DNA of 64,000 nucleotides from Calendula officinalis (GCA_963853835.1 OY970830.1:35115966-35179965), one strand, 5' to 3'. Shown: positions 36,019 through 46,629, numbered from the stretch's first letter. Program-made: numbers and translations. Notes: a model not told the origin generated them from the letters alone.

Positions 36019-37386
36019 ATGACTTCATAAGACGCTCTGGCGATCAGATCTGATCTCAAACCACCAGTGTTATATAGAGGTGAATATGCTCAGTGGAAGA
36101 AATGATTTCTCCACTTTATTAAAAATCAGGAGTTACATACAGAAATTATTGACTCACTCAAGAATGGGGAAGCAGTATTTTATGATGATGTTATTGCTGA
36201 TCCAACTGCTACTCCTCCAGTTGTTGGTGGTAAACGTCTAGTTCCTCCCGCTGAGTATACTGCTCAACAAAAACGACGTGCCAAAGCCGATGTCCAAGCG
36301 TATTCATTTATGCTTCAAGGTCTACCAAATGAAATCTATAACAGTTTGGATAGCCTTGAAACGGGTAACAAACTTTGGGATGAAATAAGAAAACAAATGG
36401 AGGGCACAATTTTAGGAAACAAGGCTAAAATGGTTTCTACCTTGAATACTTATCAATCATTCAAAGCAACAATCGGAGAAGACTTGGAAAGCACTTATCA
36501 CCGTTATTGTACTTTGTTGAATGATCTCCGAAAAAACTACTTATGAAAAGAAAATTTGGAGATTAATATCAAATTCATCAATAGTCTTCTTCCTGAGTGG
36601 GAAATGTTTGGGAATAGTGCCATGCAACACAAAGATCTCAGTCTGATTGATATTCATGAACTTTTTGAATATTTGCAGCAGAACGAGCCAATGGTCAAAA
36701 ACTTAGCTAAAAACCGACAAGAGACAGTTCAAAACCGCCTAGAGACTGCAGATACTCTTTCATTCCTCACCAAGCAACATCATCAGTATACTACATATCC
36801 TAAAATGTCAGAAAATGTTGAACCATCTGCATTCTCAGCAACTGATGATATGGAAAAAGTTCTTGAAGACGTACTTCATGCAATGTCCCTAATCTCAAAC
36901 TATCAGAAGAAGTACTACTCAAAACCAACAAACAACAACCAAAGATCCTCATCAAACTTTAAATCTGCTCCACCTACTTCATATACAACACATTCAACTG
37001 AAAAGCCAAAGCTTATACCGTTAGATCCACAGAAAAAATGTTACAATTGTGGAATTGCTAGACACTATGCACGTGATTGCAAGAAGTCTAAAGTCCGTGA
37101 TTCTGAGTTCTTTAAAAGGAAGATGCTAATGGCTAAACAAATCGAGGCAGGAAAAGTGTTGTTAGCGGAAGACCTTCAATGGATGGAAGAGTCAGATCCG
37201 GAAGATGAAGAACATGCAGCCAACCTGTGCTTTATGGCAAGAGAAAATGCTGAGGTTGCTGAAAGAATTAATGAGACAGATGGCGAGGATGGCAAGGTAC
37301 TTACTTCTATTCCCTCTAATGAAAATATTTCCACTAATCCTGATATTGTTTTGTTTAAAATCAGATATCTGAAGTTGATTCTTTAA
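36019..37386 (+). pseudogene. gag of complete gag-only element, three in-frame stops
   Basis: Frame from ATG 36019 to TAA 37384-37386. Stops at 36028-36030 (TAA), 36103-36105 (TGA) and 36544-36546 (TGA). Between them lie the Copia Gag core and the zinc knuckle CYNCGIARHYARDC. The matching residues in the Gag at 61538-62940 show that the first and third stops replace Lys and the second replaces Trp. The protein cannot be made full length without readthrough, so the element is probably no longer mobile even with help. Confidence 0.88.
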
Positions 37387-37445
37387 AACAAAACCTTTTA
37401 AATGCACAAAATTTATATAATCAACTTGAAGATCGCTTAAACAAT

Positions 37446-39117
37446 TTGGAAAAACAAAATGAACAAAATGCTCATCTGGGTGATAAACTTGTTCATTATA
37501 TTCAACAAATTACAGTTTTCAAACAAGAAAATCTTGAGTTACAAAAGCAAGTATCAGAATTCAAAGATAAATATGATCATAATTACAAACTTTACACTAA
37601 AGTCTGGTATGATTATCAAATTAATAAAAACAGTATGGAACGTAAACAACAAGAATTTGATGAAAATAAAAAACAATTTAAATCCCTAAACTCTCAAATT
37701 AAAGAATTAACAGAGGACTTACACGAACAGAAAATCATTTCATTAAACGAAATGAAAAACAAACAAAATTTGATTCAGACACTAAAAAATGAGAATCATA
37801 AATTGAATTCACATATCAAACATCTTGAAGAATTAATTGTCAAGAGAGGACATACTGATCAAACCATCCATTTGAACAAGCCTAAAGACTTCAAATATTT
37901 CAACTCACGAGAAGGGCCAGGAGCTGATAATCCAGAATTTCTTAAGAAGGCGTGTACAATGGTTCCAACATTATATGATCTAAGATACCGAGATATCTTG
38001 CCGAGTTTTCTCAAGATGACAAATGAAGAGGAAGAAATTGAGGCTTTCAAGAGCTAAAAAGGAGAATGTGCAAATTAGTTTCAATTACACTGAATTAAAT
38101 AAAATTTATGAAACTAAAAGGGCAAACTTTGAAAATGATGATTATTTTCCTATTATAAAACCAGATGAATTTGAAATTAAGGGAAATTCTGTTATTCAAC
38201 AAAATGTTACACCAAAGATTTATGTACCAAATCTAATTCTTGAAAAGAAAATTTGTCAATTGGAAACTGAAATAGATGAAACACATAAGGCGTTTAACAA
38301 AGAAAAGTCAGTTTTACAAACAAAAATTCATGAATTAGAAAATAAAATTGATGAATCACATAAATCTTATGATGAAGAGAAATTAAAGTTGCAAACACAA
38401 ATTCTAAATTTAGAATCTAAATCATCTTATCTCCAGAAACGTAAGAAGCCTAGTGCATCTATGAATTTAGATTCTCCTTTAACTGCAAAGAACAAATGTA
38501 ATGAGTCCAGAATGTTTTCTCCTGTCATGGCATATCGTGATTTATATACAATCAAGCAATCTGAGATTAATAGAGAAAATTCAAAACCTAAACCGAATTC
38601 ACAAGTAAGTTCCTCTACCAAACCTAAGCCTAGGAGATCCACGGTTCCACCAAACTCTGATAAGAAATTGAATGCTCTCAAACAAGTTATTAGAGGAAAT
38701 TCCGCACCTAAAACTCCAAATAAATTAGGTTCCTCTTCTAGACTTAAGCATTCTCAGATGGATAAGACTAAACCATCAACCGTGTTGAAACATTCTACTC
38801 CTTCAAAGAAAATCTTTTCCAAAACTAATTCTTTAAGATACTCAAGAAAAGATTTATTTTCATTGGCACCGATATCAACTTTTCATCAAGTGCCAAAAAC
38901 AACTCCTAAAACACCAACGATCTTAAAAGCAAAATGGGTTCCTAAAACTCCACAATCTCAAATAATTCCTCGGAAATTATTTGAGAGTGAAACATCAAGT
39001 TTCAGTTTTTCTTGGAATTTCAAATCTGTAAATCAAATTGATACAACTTATAGATGGTTTCACTCAAACACTAACATCATCAGACCCAAAACAAAATGGG
39101 TACCAAAAGTTGTTTGA
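37446..39117 (+). pseudogene. Coiled-coil Gag extension, two frames, uninterrupted by the array breakpoint
   Basis: 37446-38057 and 38023-39117 (203 and 364 codons). Heptad-like Lys/Glu/Asn-rich helices, then a Ser/Pro/Lys-rich tail with repeated KxKWVPK motifs ending WVPKVV, the usual end of the region before protease in this Copia type. A +1/-1 change separates the two frames. Only here is the tail complete; copies 1 and 2 are cut at the equivalent of 38541. Confidence 0.8.
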
Positions 39118-39138
39118 TGTGTTTTGCAGGAGAATGAC

Positions 39139-39248
39139 TTATACACAATTCAGTGTATAACTCGCTTTTCAACGGATGATGACTTATGCACAATTCAGTG
39201 TATAACTCGCTTTTTAGAGAAATGGCTTGTACACACTTCAGTGTATGA
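39139..39248 (+). repeat. Three short hairpin repeats (TTATACAC type)
   Basis: Hairpins at 39139-39160 (TTATACAC/GTGTATAA), 39184-39205 (TTATGCAC/GTGTATAA) and 39227-39248 (TTGTACAC/GTGTATGA), each with a six-base loop (ANTTCA type). Changes in the arms leave G-U pairs. The same bases are open as a repeated DLYTIQCITRF-like peptide (39124-39306), so coding constraint is an alternative. Confidence 0.7.
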
Positions 39249-39312
39249 CCCGAATTTCAAATACATGGCTTTCAAGTACATCAGCTTGAAACCCATTTTC
39301 CAATGAAATAAA

Positions 39313-39432
39313 TGGTTGAGGGGGAGAATTACTATATTCACTTGTTAAGGGGGAGAAAATAGACATTCTTATGTCAACGGGGAGCATAACTGCTTTATAT
39401 TTTTGAATAATAACTGTCGAGGGGGAGCATCT
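39313..39432 (+). promoter_or_regulatory. Cluster of polypurine-tract-like motifs
   Basis: Four tracts within ~120 bp: TTGAGGGGGAGAA, TAAGGGGGAGAAAA, ACGGGGAGCA and CGAGGGGGAGCA. A further one lies at ~40832, and the true tract before the 3' LTR is at ~41520-41532. Multiple polypurine tracts are a reported trait of Sirevirus-type Copia elements; similar motifs follow RNase H in the Copia at ~55262-55305. Confidence 0.7.
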
Positions 39433-39516
39433 TTTTATAATCGCTAAATACTGTTTCGATGCTCCTTTCAATGTTTTTTTAATTATCAATATGGGGTATC
39501 AATTTTTGTAATATCA

Positions 39517-40596
39517 GTAAACGATCTCATTACTAATCTCAATTGGTACTGATTGCATCTGTTTATTACAAATTTTCTTATTCTATCTTGATAATATTTT
39601 TTTTTTACCTCAAACAGTTCTTCAACCTGTTACTAATTTACAATCTCATAAGGTTATCAATGTTGGGTATCAGCTTTTGTAATATCCGTAAACGATCTCT
39701 TTACCAGTCTCAGTTGGTACTGATTGCATCTGTTTATTATAAATTCTCTTATTTTTCATTGCTACCTTGTGTTTCTTCATTGTCAAAACTTCTCAATTAT
39801 AAATCAGTTTTTCTCCTCTTACATACAAATTTCATTTACTGAATCAATTACAAATATTTTTTTCTCTCTCTCATATTGAGTTGTTGACATCACATTCACA
39901 TCAATTCTTTATTAATCAGTGATGCTCAACATTCCAAATTTTTTTATCTCACTTTGTGCTCACAATGATGTGTTAACAACGTAGGATACAATTTTTTGTC
40001 ATATTCGTAAACGATCTCTTTACTAGTCTCGATTAGTAAAGATTGCATTTGTTTATGACAAATTTTTGTCTCGTGCGTTATGGCTCTATTTTTCAAAACC
40101 CTGATTTTGCACATCAATTTTTCATTTTTTAACATACGTATTTGCAACACTCGACACAATTTGCTGTTAAATTCGTCGATCTCTTTACTGATTTCCATCA
40201 GTAAAGATTGCATCTGTTTTTAACACCTTCTTGGATTGAGTGTTCTTACTATTTTCAAACGATTTTTATACTTAAACGATCAATGGAGAAATCATTTTTC
40301 ATTTTCTCCAACATGTTCAGATTCAATTCTGACATCCTCATATTCAGACACAAAATCGTTTTTAATGCATTGTTAGCTCATTGATCTTTGTATATCCATC
40401 GATCTCTTCTCTGCACAAGTTCAGAGAAGATTGCATCTTTGTAAGTGGTATACCTGATCTTTGATATAACCACACAAATTGATTTCTTTTAAATCTCAAA
40501 TATTTGATTAACAATGTCTTTAACTATCGTGTCCGTCGTATTCGTAAACGATCTCTTTACTGAAGTTCTTCAGTAAAGATTGCATATGTTTATAAC
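39517..40596 (+). repeat. Six dispersed ~50-bp hairpin repeats in the non-coding 3' region
   Basis: R1 39517-39569, R2 39688-39740, R3 40007-40059, R4 40175-40224, R5 40397-40444, R6 40544-40596. Frame: CGTAAACGATCTC, stem-loop, GATTGCATCTGTTTAT. Stems: R3 TCTTTACTA/TAGTAAAGA; R4 TCTTTACTGAT/ATCAGTAAAGA; R5 TCTTCTCTG/CAGAGAAGA; R6 TCTTTACTGAAG/CTTCAGTAAAGA; R1 and R2 shorter (TACTAA/TTGGTA, TACCA/TGGTA). R1-R3 also share upstream sequence (GGGTATCA..TTTTGT). The arms change in a paired way between units. Confidence 0.85.
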
Positions 40597-41532
40597 TTCA
40601 CGTGATTATTGACACTGCTATTCTTCATTTTTCAAATATTTTTCTCCAACATTCTTGGATAAAATCAATTTGTATCTGGTTCCTTCCTGAGTGCTACATG
40701 TTACTGGTTCTCGATTCCGAAATCCACATTCAAAATCTTGGCTCTCGATTTTCACCAACGCACAATTTCCTCTCTCTGTTTCCAAACGCAACTATTCAGC
40801 TTTATCATAAGGACCCTGGTCATGATCCTCATGAGGGGGAGAAAAAGAGCAAGAAATAGTTCAGATATCGGATTTATAACTGAACAACATCAAAAAGAAC
40901 CAAAAACATCCCATCAAAGAAGAAACTTCATAACTCATGTACTCAAATCAAATGCAAAATCAGAAATTGTTTATATCATGTGACTAAGAGAAACAGGGAA
41001 TGATAATCAACGTACTAAACGGAAAAACAAGTGAAAAAGAAGAAAACCGATTCATATACAGAAATTTCTCTCAAAATCTCAACCAATTCACATCTAAAAA
41101 CTTAAACTTTCAAATCATTCTTTTTAAAATCCAAAACATCATTATCCGATCCTCACAAAAACCTCTATCACAAAATCTCCAATCTCTGAAAATCTCAGTC
41201 AAATCCTATCCAAACTGATTTTCCATTTCCAGAACTTTCAAATCCTTAGTAAACCAGTTTTAGGACCTTCTTACACCAACAGATTCAACGATACAAAATT
41301 ATATCCGTTGAGTGTTTGAAATCTCAATTTCTTCTCAAGCTAATCAGATGTAAACATTGAAGAGCAAAACATAGATATGTTGAATACAGTTTTTGACGAA
41401 GAATTAACTTGAAGAAAAGTAATTCAACATTTTGAAGCACATCTGAGAGTAAACGAATTTCGTAACGGACTAAAAGAAGAAATTGAAGAAGGAAGACTGA
41501 GATGAAGTGCTAAAGCTCAAAAAGGGGGAGAT

Positions 41533-41782
41533 TGTTAGGACTAGTTTTGAGCTTAAATGATGTAATTAGCATTAATTAAACTAGTTTAGAGGTTAGGGTA
41601 TAAATACCCTTGTGATAACTAATGATGTAAGCTTTCCCTCACTTTAATAGAAACACACTTTGAAAGCTCCTTCCCTCCATCATATTCTCTCTTAAGAACA
41701 CACACACTAACACATACTTGATTCTTCAAATCTTCTCAAATCAGCATGAATTAGCTTGATTTCGATTGCATTAGCTCTCTCA
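41533..41782 (+). repeat. 3' LTR of the gag-only element
   Basis: 250 bp from TGTTAGGACT to CTCTCTCA. About ten substitutions against the 5' LTR, all single bases. Confidence 0.96.
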
Positions 41783-41790
41783 AATATCAT

Positions 41791-42834
41791 ATCAGCTTTT
41801 TCCCCTCCAATCAAACACATGACAAATCCCGATTAAACTCACGTAACAATTACCAAACCCACAACTAAATCTTAAAATTAATTTTATTAATACATGTATC
41901 ACTCAACAAGCACAAAGTACAAGCAAGGGTTGAATGTTACATCACGACGGACTCCGGTCGTCTAGACGACCACAACCAAGCCAAGATGTGTCGCACAAAG
42001 TTGGTCTACGGGGGAGGATGCGTCAGAATATTGAGGACGGAGTCACGGCCGAGGGTTCGGTCGTCCCCTTACGTATAGTCTTACCGTCACAACCTCCTCT
42101 TTGAGTCACTTTCATCACCAAATCTACCTAATCAGCCATGCCCACCCGAAACGTTTGCACTTTCCGATTCAAAATTCATAGGTGAAATTCTTCTTAGGTT
42201 AAGCATTTGTCTTCAAAGAAGTGAAACGTACAACAATTGATTTCTTTTTCACTGGGGAATTTCACGCACTGAAATTCTGGATCAAGCATTACGGTAACAT
42301 AAATAACCACCATTAACTAAAAGGATACAAGAAATCATACTTTTGAAGTGTGTGCCGGAAGCACGAATCGGGTGTTCTTGTATTTGATGAAACCGAGTAT
42401 CCAATGGATGAATACCTTTATAGAATAGTCCACAAAATACGTCATCAATAACCATCGAAATGCTAGTCCTTGTAAGTAACCCGACATACGAACCAAGAAA
42501 TACGAACACATTCTCCTTAGATTCTTGTTTTGACGCAACCAATAACCAAATGAGGTGAACATTTGCTTTTCATTTTTTCTTGTCGGTCATCCATTTACCA
42601 AGAAGAATTACTCATATCTTCTTTTATTTGCGCGCTATGGCGGTATGTCAAGTTCAAGGGGAGACGGCTATATTGAGTTAGGTGTCATTGGATTTAGTAA
42701 TATATGATATTGATAAAGCCTAATAACCTTGGGCTTTTTCACTTAAACTTTTTTATGACCTTTTAATTAATTCAAATTTAACTATTAAACCAATTTGAGT
42801 ATCTCATATTACTTAGGATATATAATTAGTGGTT
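41791..42834. other. Unique right flank, no firm gene
   Basis: Past the array and retroelement. The minus strand has overlapping 75- and 86-codon open frames (42282-42562) and coding-like composition at ~41940-42200, with possible GT/AG sites, but I recognise no protein and the two frames compete. Confidence 0.3.
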
Positions 42835-43237
42835 TGTTCTAGGTAGTCCAAGAATTTTATAAAGTCTCAAGGGACAATTATTGGCCCTTGGATAAAAAAA
42901 AAGTTAAAGGTCAAGATCAATATTGAAACCACCACCACCACTACCATCACATGTGATTCAATACATCAATACCCCACCACCTCCGACGGCGACCAGCTGC
43001 GGCGGACGGCGGCCGGAGGTGGTAGCCGGCAGTGGTCGGTGGTGCTAACCGGTGGCGGTGGTCGGAGGTGGCGGCCGGCGGCGGCCGTAGGTGGAGGAGG
43101 GCGGCGATCGACGGTGGTCGGCGGCGGCCGGAGGTGTCAGTGCCTCAGTGGCTAAAGGATTTGATCTTGACCATTTTGATCAAATGGCTAAGATCTATCT
43201 CTTGAGACTCTATAAAAAACATGGACTACTTAGAACA
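42835..43237. mobile_element. Inverted-repeat element with GC-rich core, Mutator-like?
   Basis: Long imperfect terminal inverted repeats (~70 bp): left TGTTCTAGGTAGTCCAAG, right complement TGTTCTAAGTAGTCCATG, both continuing through TTTTATARAGTCTCAAG. The core 42935-43135 is a GGCGGCCGG/GGTGGTCGG-rich block very unlike its AT-rich surroundings. No clear target duplication was found, so the class is uncertain. Confidence 0.65.
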
Positions 43238-43904
43238 CAACTCTATACAAATAATATAAATACAATTTTTACATTATATATATATTAAATGGTATCTCAG
43301 TGTATAAGTGTGTGAGCCTATAGATTTACGTGTGTCTAGTCATATAATTATTTATTATGACACGAGCATATTTCAACAATCATCGCCCGACGGAAGATCC
43401 AAATATATAAAAAGAATTTAATGTTGTATCCTTACTAATTGAATGAGATTCTGCCAGAAACATAAGTATGAAAATGAAGAGTTCATTACAACATGGACAA
43501 CTAAAAGCTACTCTATATCTAAAAAACGTACGCCTACGTACCTATTAGGCAACTTGTCTTATGTTGAAGGCCTTAGAGTTATTATGTATGTGATTCATGT
43601 TCAAGGCTAGAAGTATATATTCACTGAAATATTGTATGTACTGATTCTTTTCAAAGATACTAAATAATCCCAGAATCTCATGTCTTGTCTAAATAAAAGT
43701 GGATTCTCTTCTGCACTCATACTAATTAATTAGATATTTCAAGTATTAATTAGTAGTATCTAACCAAATATGCTCTTAGAATAGTGTTTTGTAAATTGAA
43801 GTTGTCATCTTCAAGCAACCTGTTTCCCCTTATCCTTTAACTATTCTTGTGTAGTTTTTTTTTTCCTTCCAGGTCACGCGGTATAGGTTTCATCTATCCT
43901 AACC
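43238..43904. other. Intergenic, no feature seen
   Basis: AT-rich sequence with no gene or complete element recognised. Confidence 0.35.
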
Positions 43905-43905
43905 A

Positions 43906-44010
43906 CACTATACGTACAAAAATTTTAAGCTATAGCGATAATAATGTGGTGATGACATGTCGTCGGGATATCCTGTATCAACGACATGTCGTCGCTATAG
44001 TGTCAAAAAT
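43906..44010. mobile_element. Possible truncated CACTA MITE
   Basis: Starts CACTATACGTACAAAAATTT and contains CTATAGCGA and its complement around CGACATGTCGTCG palindromes, typical of CACTA MITE subterminal regions. No right terminus seen. Confidence 0.3.
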
Positions 44011-44033
44011 GTCGCAGGTAAAGGGGTAAATCC

Positions 44034-44614
44034 TAGGGGTGGCAAATTCTGACATGACACGAAACCCAACATGAAAGCGACACGAAAATAAACAGGTTGA
44101 GGTAAAAAAAATTTGGGTCAGTCTCGGGTGTCGACTCAAATGACCCGTTTATTAAACGAGTTAGGTTCGGTTCGGTTCGCTGATAATTTAAAAGGGACGA
44201 CCCGCAATCCCGCTTAATTATTACAAAATATTTAAAATATATATATATGTATATTTAATTTATAGTTTATTAGTTCAAACGTAATTAATATTCTGATAAA
44301 AAAAAATTAAAAAAAGACTATTTAGTATTTTTGGTGTTACGCTATTCTGTTATGAATTTGCGGAATAACATGCAACAACCCGCTTGACCAGTTTAACTTG
44401 GTTCACTTGTTTAATATGTTTGACATGTTAATCTGTTTAAACCGTTTAATTAAACATGTTATATGGGCCAGGTTTGGATTAAAAGTAAACAAGTTAGTGT
44501 TGAAATTTCTGACCCCTTTATATAAACAGGTCGGTTTGAAGTTGAACATGAATGACCCGCCAACCAACGAATCTAAAACCGTGAACCCGAAGCCGACCCG
44601 AATTGCCACCCCTA
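44034..44614. mobile_element. hAT-like element, 581 bp
   Basis: Inverted ends TAGGGGTGGCAAATTC and GAATTGCCACCCCTA. Flanks GTAAATCC and GTAAAGGG share only five positions, so the 8-bp duplication is degenerate. Interior rich in GACACGA and GACCCG words. Confidence 0.75.
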
Positions 44615-45110
44615 GTAAAGGGTCATAATTTGCACAAGGAATATATTTATTTCCACACGGAAATATAAACCAAATGGACAATTCTACCCTTTAAAATAAT
44701 TTTGTTTACATGAAAATGTCATATTTAAGGTAGGTAGGATTGTTTACTTCCTTTGAATTTCCTTACAAGAATAACTTATTTTGTGGAATTGTGCAAATCA
44801 CAACCTCTGGTAAATCGTTGTAGTGACGTTTCCCATGAACTTTCTCTTCCACTAAGCTTTAATTAACTAACATTTTGTTGTTAATTAAAGTAATTGTTGG
44901 ATAACTTAATATGCGCATGTGGACTCTTATGTTGAAATGTTGGAACATTCCTAAATTATAGATTTGATTCTAGAAGATCTAAATGTTTAACAAGAGATAG
45001 TGGAATGGAACAAATATAAATGAACGAAATTAAAGCATAATAAGAACATGAAGATTATCCATTATTATCTTCTTAGAAAGTTCTTTTAAGAAGGTATCTA
45101 AAAGAAGAAT
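44615..45110. other. Intergenic, no feature seen
   Basis: AT-rich, no supported ORF or element. Confidence 0.35.
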
Positions 45111-45112
45111 AA

Positions 45113-45235
45113 CTACGGGTGGTGTATAAGGCGTTGGATTCAAGGTCATGAGTGAGGTCCTGGTCCACCCATAGTGACCGTCTAGAACCCTACCAAATAT
45201 GAGACTGAATTATAGTTCTCGATGAAAAAAAATAT
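45113..45235 (+). mobile_element. SINE-like element
   Basis: A-box-like TGGTGTATAAGG, then GGTCATGAGTGAGGTCCTGG, which resembles a damaged B box of the GTTCGAGTCC type, a short body, and an A-run (AAAAAAAA near 45228) followed by A/T-rich sequence. No target duplication assigned. Confidence 0.45.
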
Positions 45236-45239
45236 GAAA

Positions 45240-46040
45240 ATATATATGATGGTTGTTTTGTTTTCTACGTGAATTAACCAATCTACCACAATGGATGCTT
45301 TAGATGCTTGTACAGTTTGCAGGAATATGTGTACAGTGTCGTAGGGTAATCAAAAAGTGTGGTGCGAAAATTAATTCCCCATATAAATGGGAAGATTGAG
45401 TTTTCTGAGAATTTAAAAATATGTGATGATTGTGCGGATAATTCTTGTACATCTATTTTATGAAAAGTCATAATGTCTTTTATGAAATCCTCTCTTTCTA
45501 TGAGGCAATTGTCATATGATCTCTCACTCCCCCAACCCCCGTCTAACTTATATTTTTTTTTAAGATAAAAAATTTAAAAATGTCAAAGTTTTTAAAACCC
45601 ACTTCAATTAGTTAATCACAGCTACACCGAACATTAATTGTGAGGTAGTTATGAAGATCGATATAGGGATTTTGAACTATTCGAGGACATGATCTTTGAT
45701 ATGAGTTGTTAGAGAGGGACAACTCGACATTTCGGGTAAGTTGTCAACTTTTTATTTCATACTTTCTATAATTAGAACGTTTCTATTTTTAGAAAACTTT
45801 TCCATTTCATTCATTTCTAATATTTTTGGCACATAAACATAATAAAACATCATCATTTTCACAATACATTAATGTTTGACTATTTTGGTCAACATAACAT
45901 TTCATTTTATTAATGTGGAGACATTTAATTAAAAACATTTCTATAAATTAACACCTGTGTACTAATTTAACCAAGATCGAATAAATTATCAAACGTGACA
46001 ATGTAACGTATTTTAATCCAAACCGGCACATCGTATGTTG
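45240..46040. other. Intergenic, no feature seen
   Basis: AT-rich sequence before the Gypsy element; its left edge is not defined. Confidence 0.3.
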
Positions 46041-46629
46041 TCCCGACCACATTGTGGCCGAGACGCTCCTCCCTCTCGTGTCCATGCTCGGCCGAAACCC
46101 CAAGTGGGTATGTTTATCCTCTTTTTGAACTTGAAAGTGTTATCATCATCTTGAGTTTAAACCAAAATCACATCTCTTGGAAACTTTATCCAACACCAAT
46201 TCAAAACCCCTAACACCATGGTATAAATACTATCACAAAACGAAACCCTAAGACCCTTTACAAATCTCGACCGACACACACACACACAACCGTCGAGTTC
46301 GTTCGATCCAAGAAATCCCGTTTCTCGTTTGTTTCGATTCTCGTACGCAAGGTATGATCAATCTCTTGTTTTTGTTTCTTTTCGTTGGTATCCGTGTACA
46401 CGAGACTATGGCCGAAGGCCATACGGTCTCGGCATCCTTGTGTTGGTGCCAACCCGGGCCGTCGACGTGCATGGGATTCCCATGCATGCTCACATGTGAT
46501 TCGGGTATTCGTTGGTATTGTTTTCGTATTATTTGTTTCGTTTTTGTAAACCTTAAAACCCTATTTTTCATAAATTGTTCATATTGATAAACTCTTCAAA
46601 ACCCTAGCATACCCTAGCCGTTGGCATAA

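Larger units (their letters stand above)
1..38541. repeat. Tandem array of ~16.36-kb segmental duplication units
   Basis: Base 1 matches base 16377 and base 32727, and essentially everything between follows in the same order. Copies differ by scattered single bases, a 3-bp difference (near 2000), a 13-bp loss in the copy-2 leader repeat (near 19400), and a ~16-bp contraction of an ATT microsatellite. Defined by the fusion points, the complete units are 5813-22178 (16366 bp) and 22179-38541 (16363 bp). Positions 1-5812 are the right-hand end of one more unit. The array therefore has at least three members and continues left of the window. The small differences between copies argue against simple assembly duplication. 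Confidence 0.97.
34867..41782 (+). mobile_element. Complete gag-only Copia-type retroelement (TR-GAG-like), 6916 bp
   Basis: LTRs 34867-35116 and 41533-41782, 250 bp each, about ten differences by eye (~4%). PBS 35119-35130 (TGGTATCAGAGC) and polypurine tract AAAGGGGGAGA just before the 3' LTR. AATATCAT lies directly outside both LTRs (34859-34866, 41783-41790). The interior has a leader minisatellite, gag with CCHC, the coiled-coil extension, three short hairpin repeats, a cluster of polypurine tracts, then ~2.1 kb of non-coding DNA with six larger hairpin repeats. No protease, integrase or RT/RNase H motif is visible, so the element must depend on enzymes from a partner; the Copia at 53376-63999 has a related Gag. 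Confidence 0.93.

Noticed and set aside
39517..40596. CRISPR-like array
   Set aside because: Plant retroelement context, irregular spacers of about 100-270 bp and varying stems; not a CRISPR.
42282..42562. Two overlapping minus-strand frames (86 and 75 codons) as a gene
   Set aside because: Competing frames, no recognised domain, splice sites only weakly suggestive; left as unassigned.
44403..44681. 92-codon minus-strand frame
   Set aside because: Overlaps a hAT-like element and a plus-strand frame; no domain.
46354..46587. 77-codon plus-strand frame
   Set aside because: Within the Gypsy LTR/leader with an opposing open frame; no domain and no conserved start.
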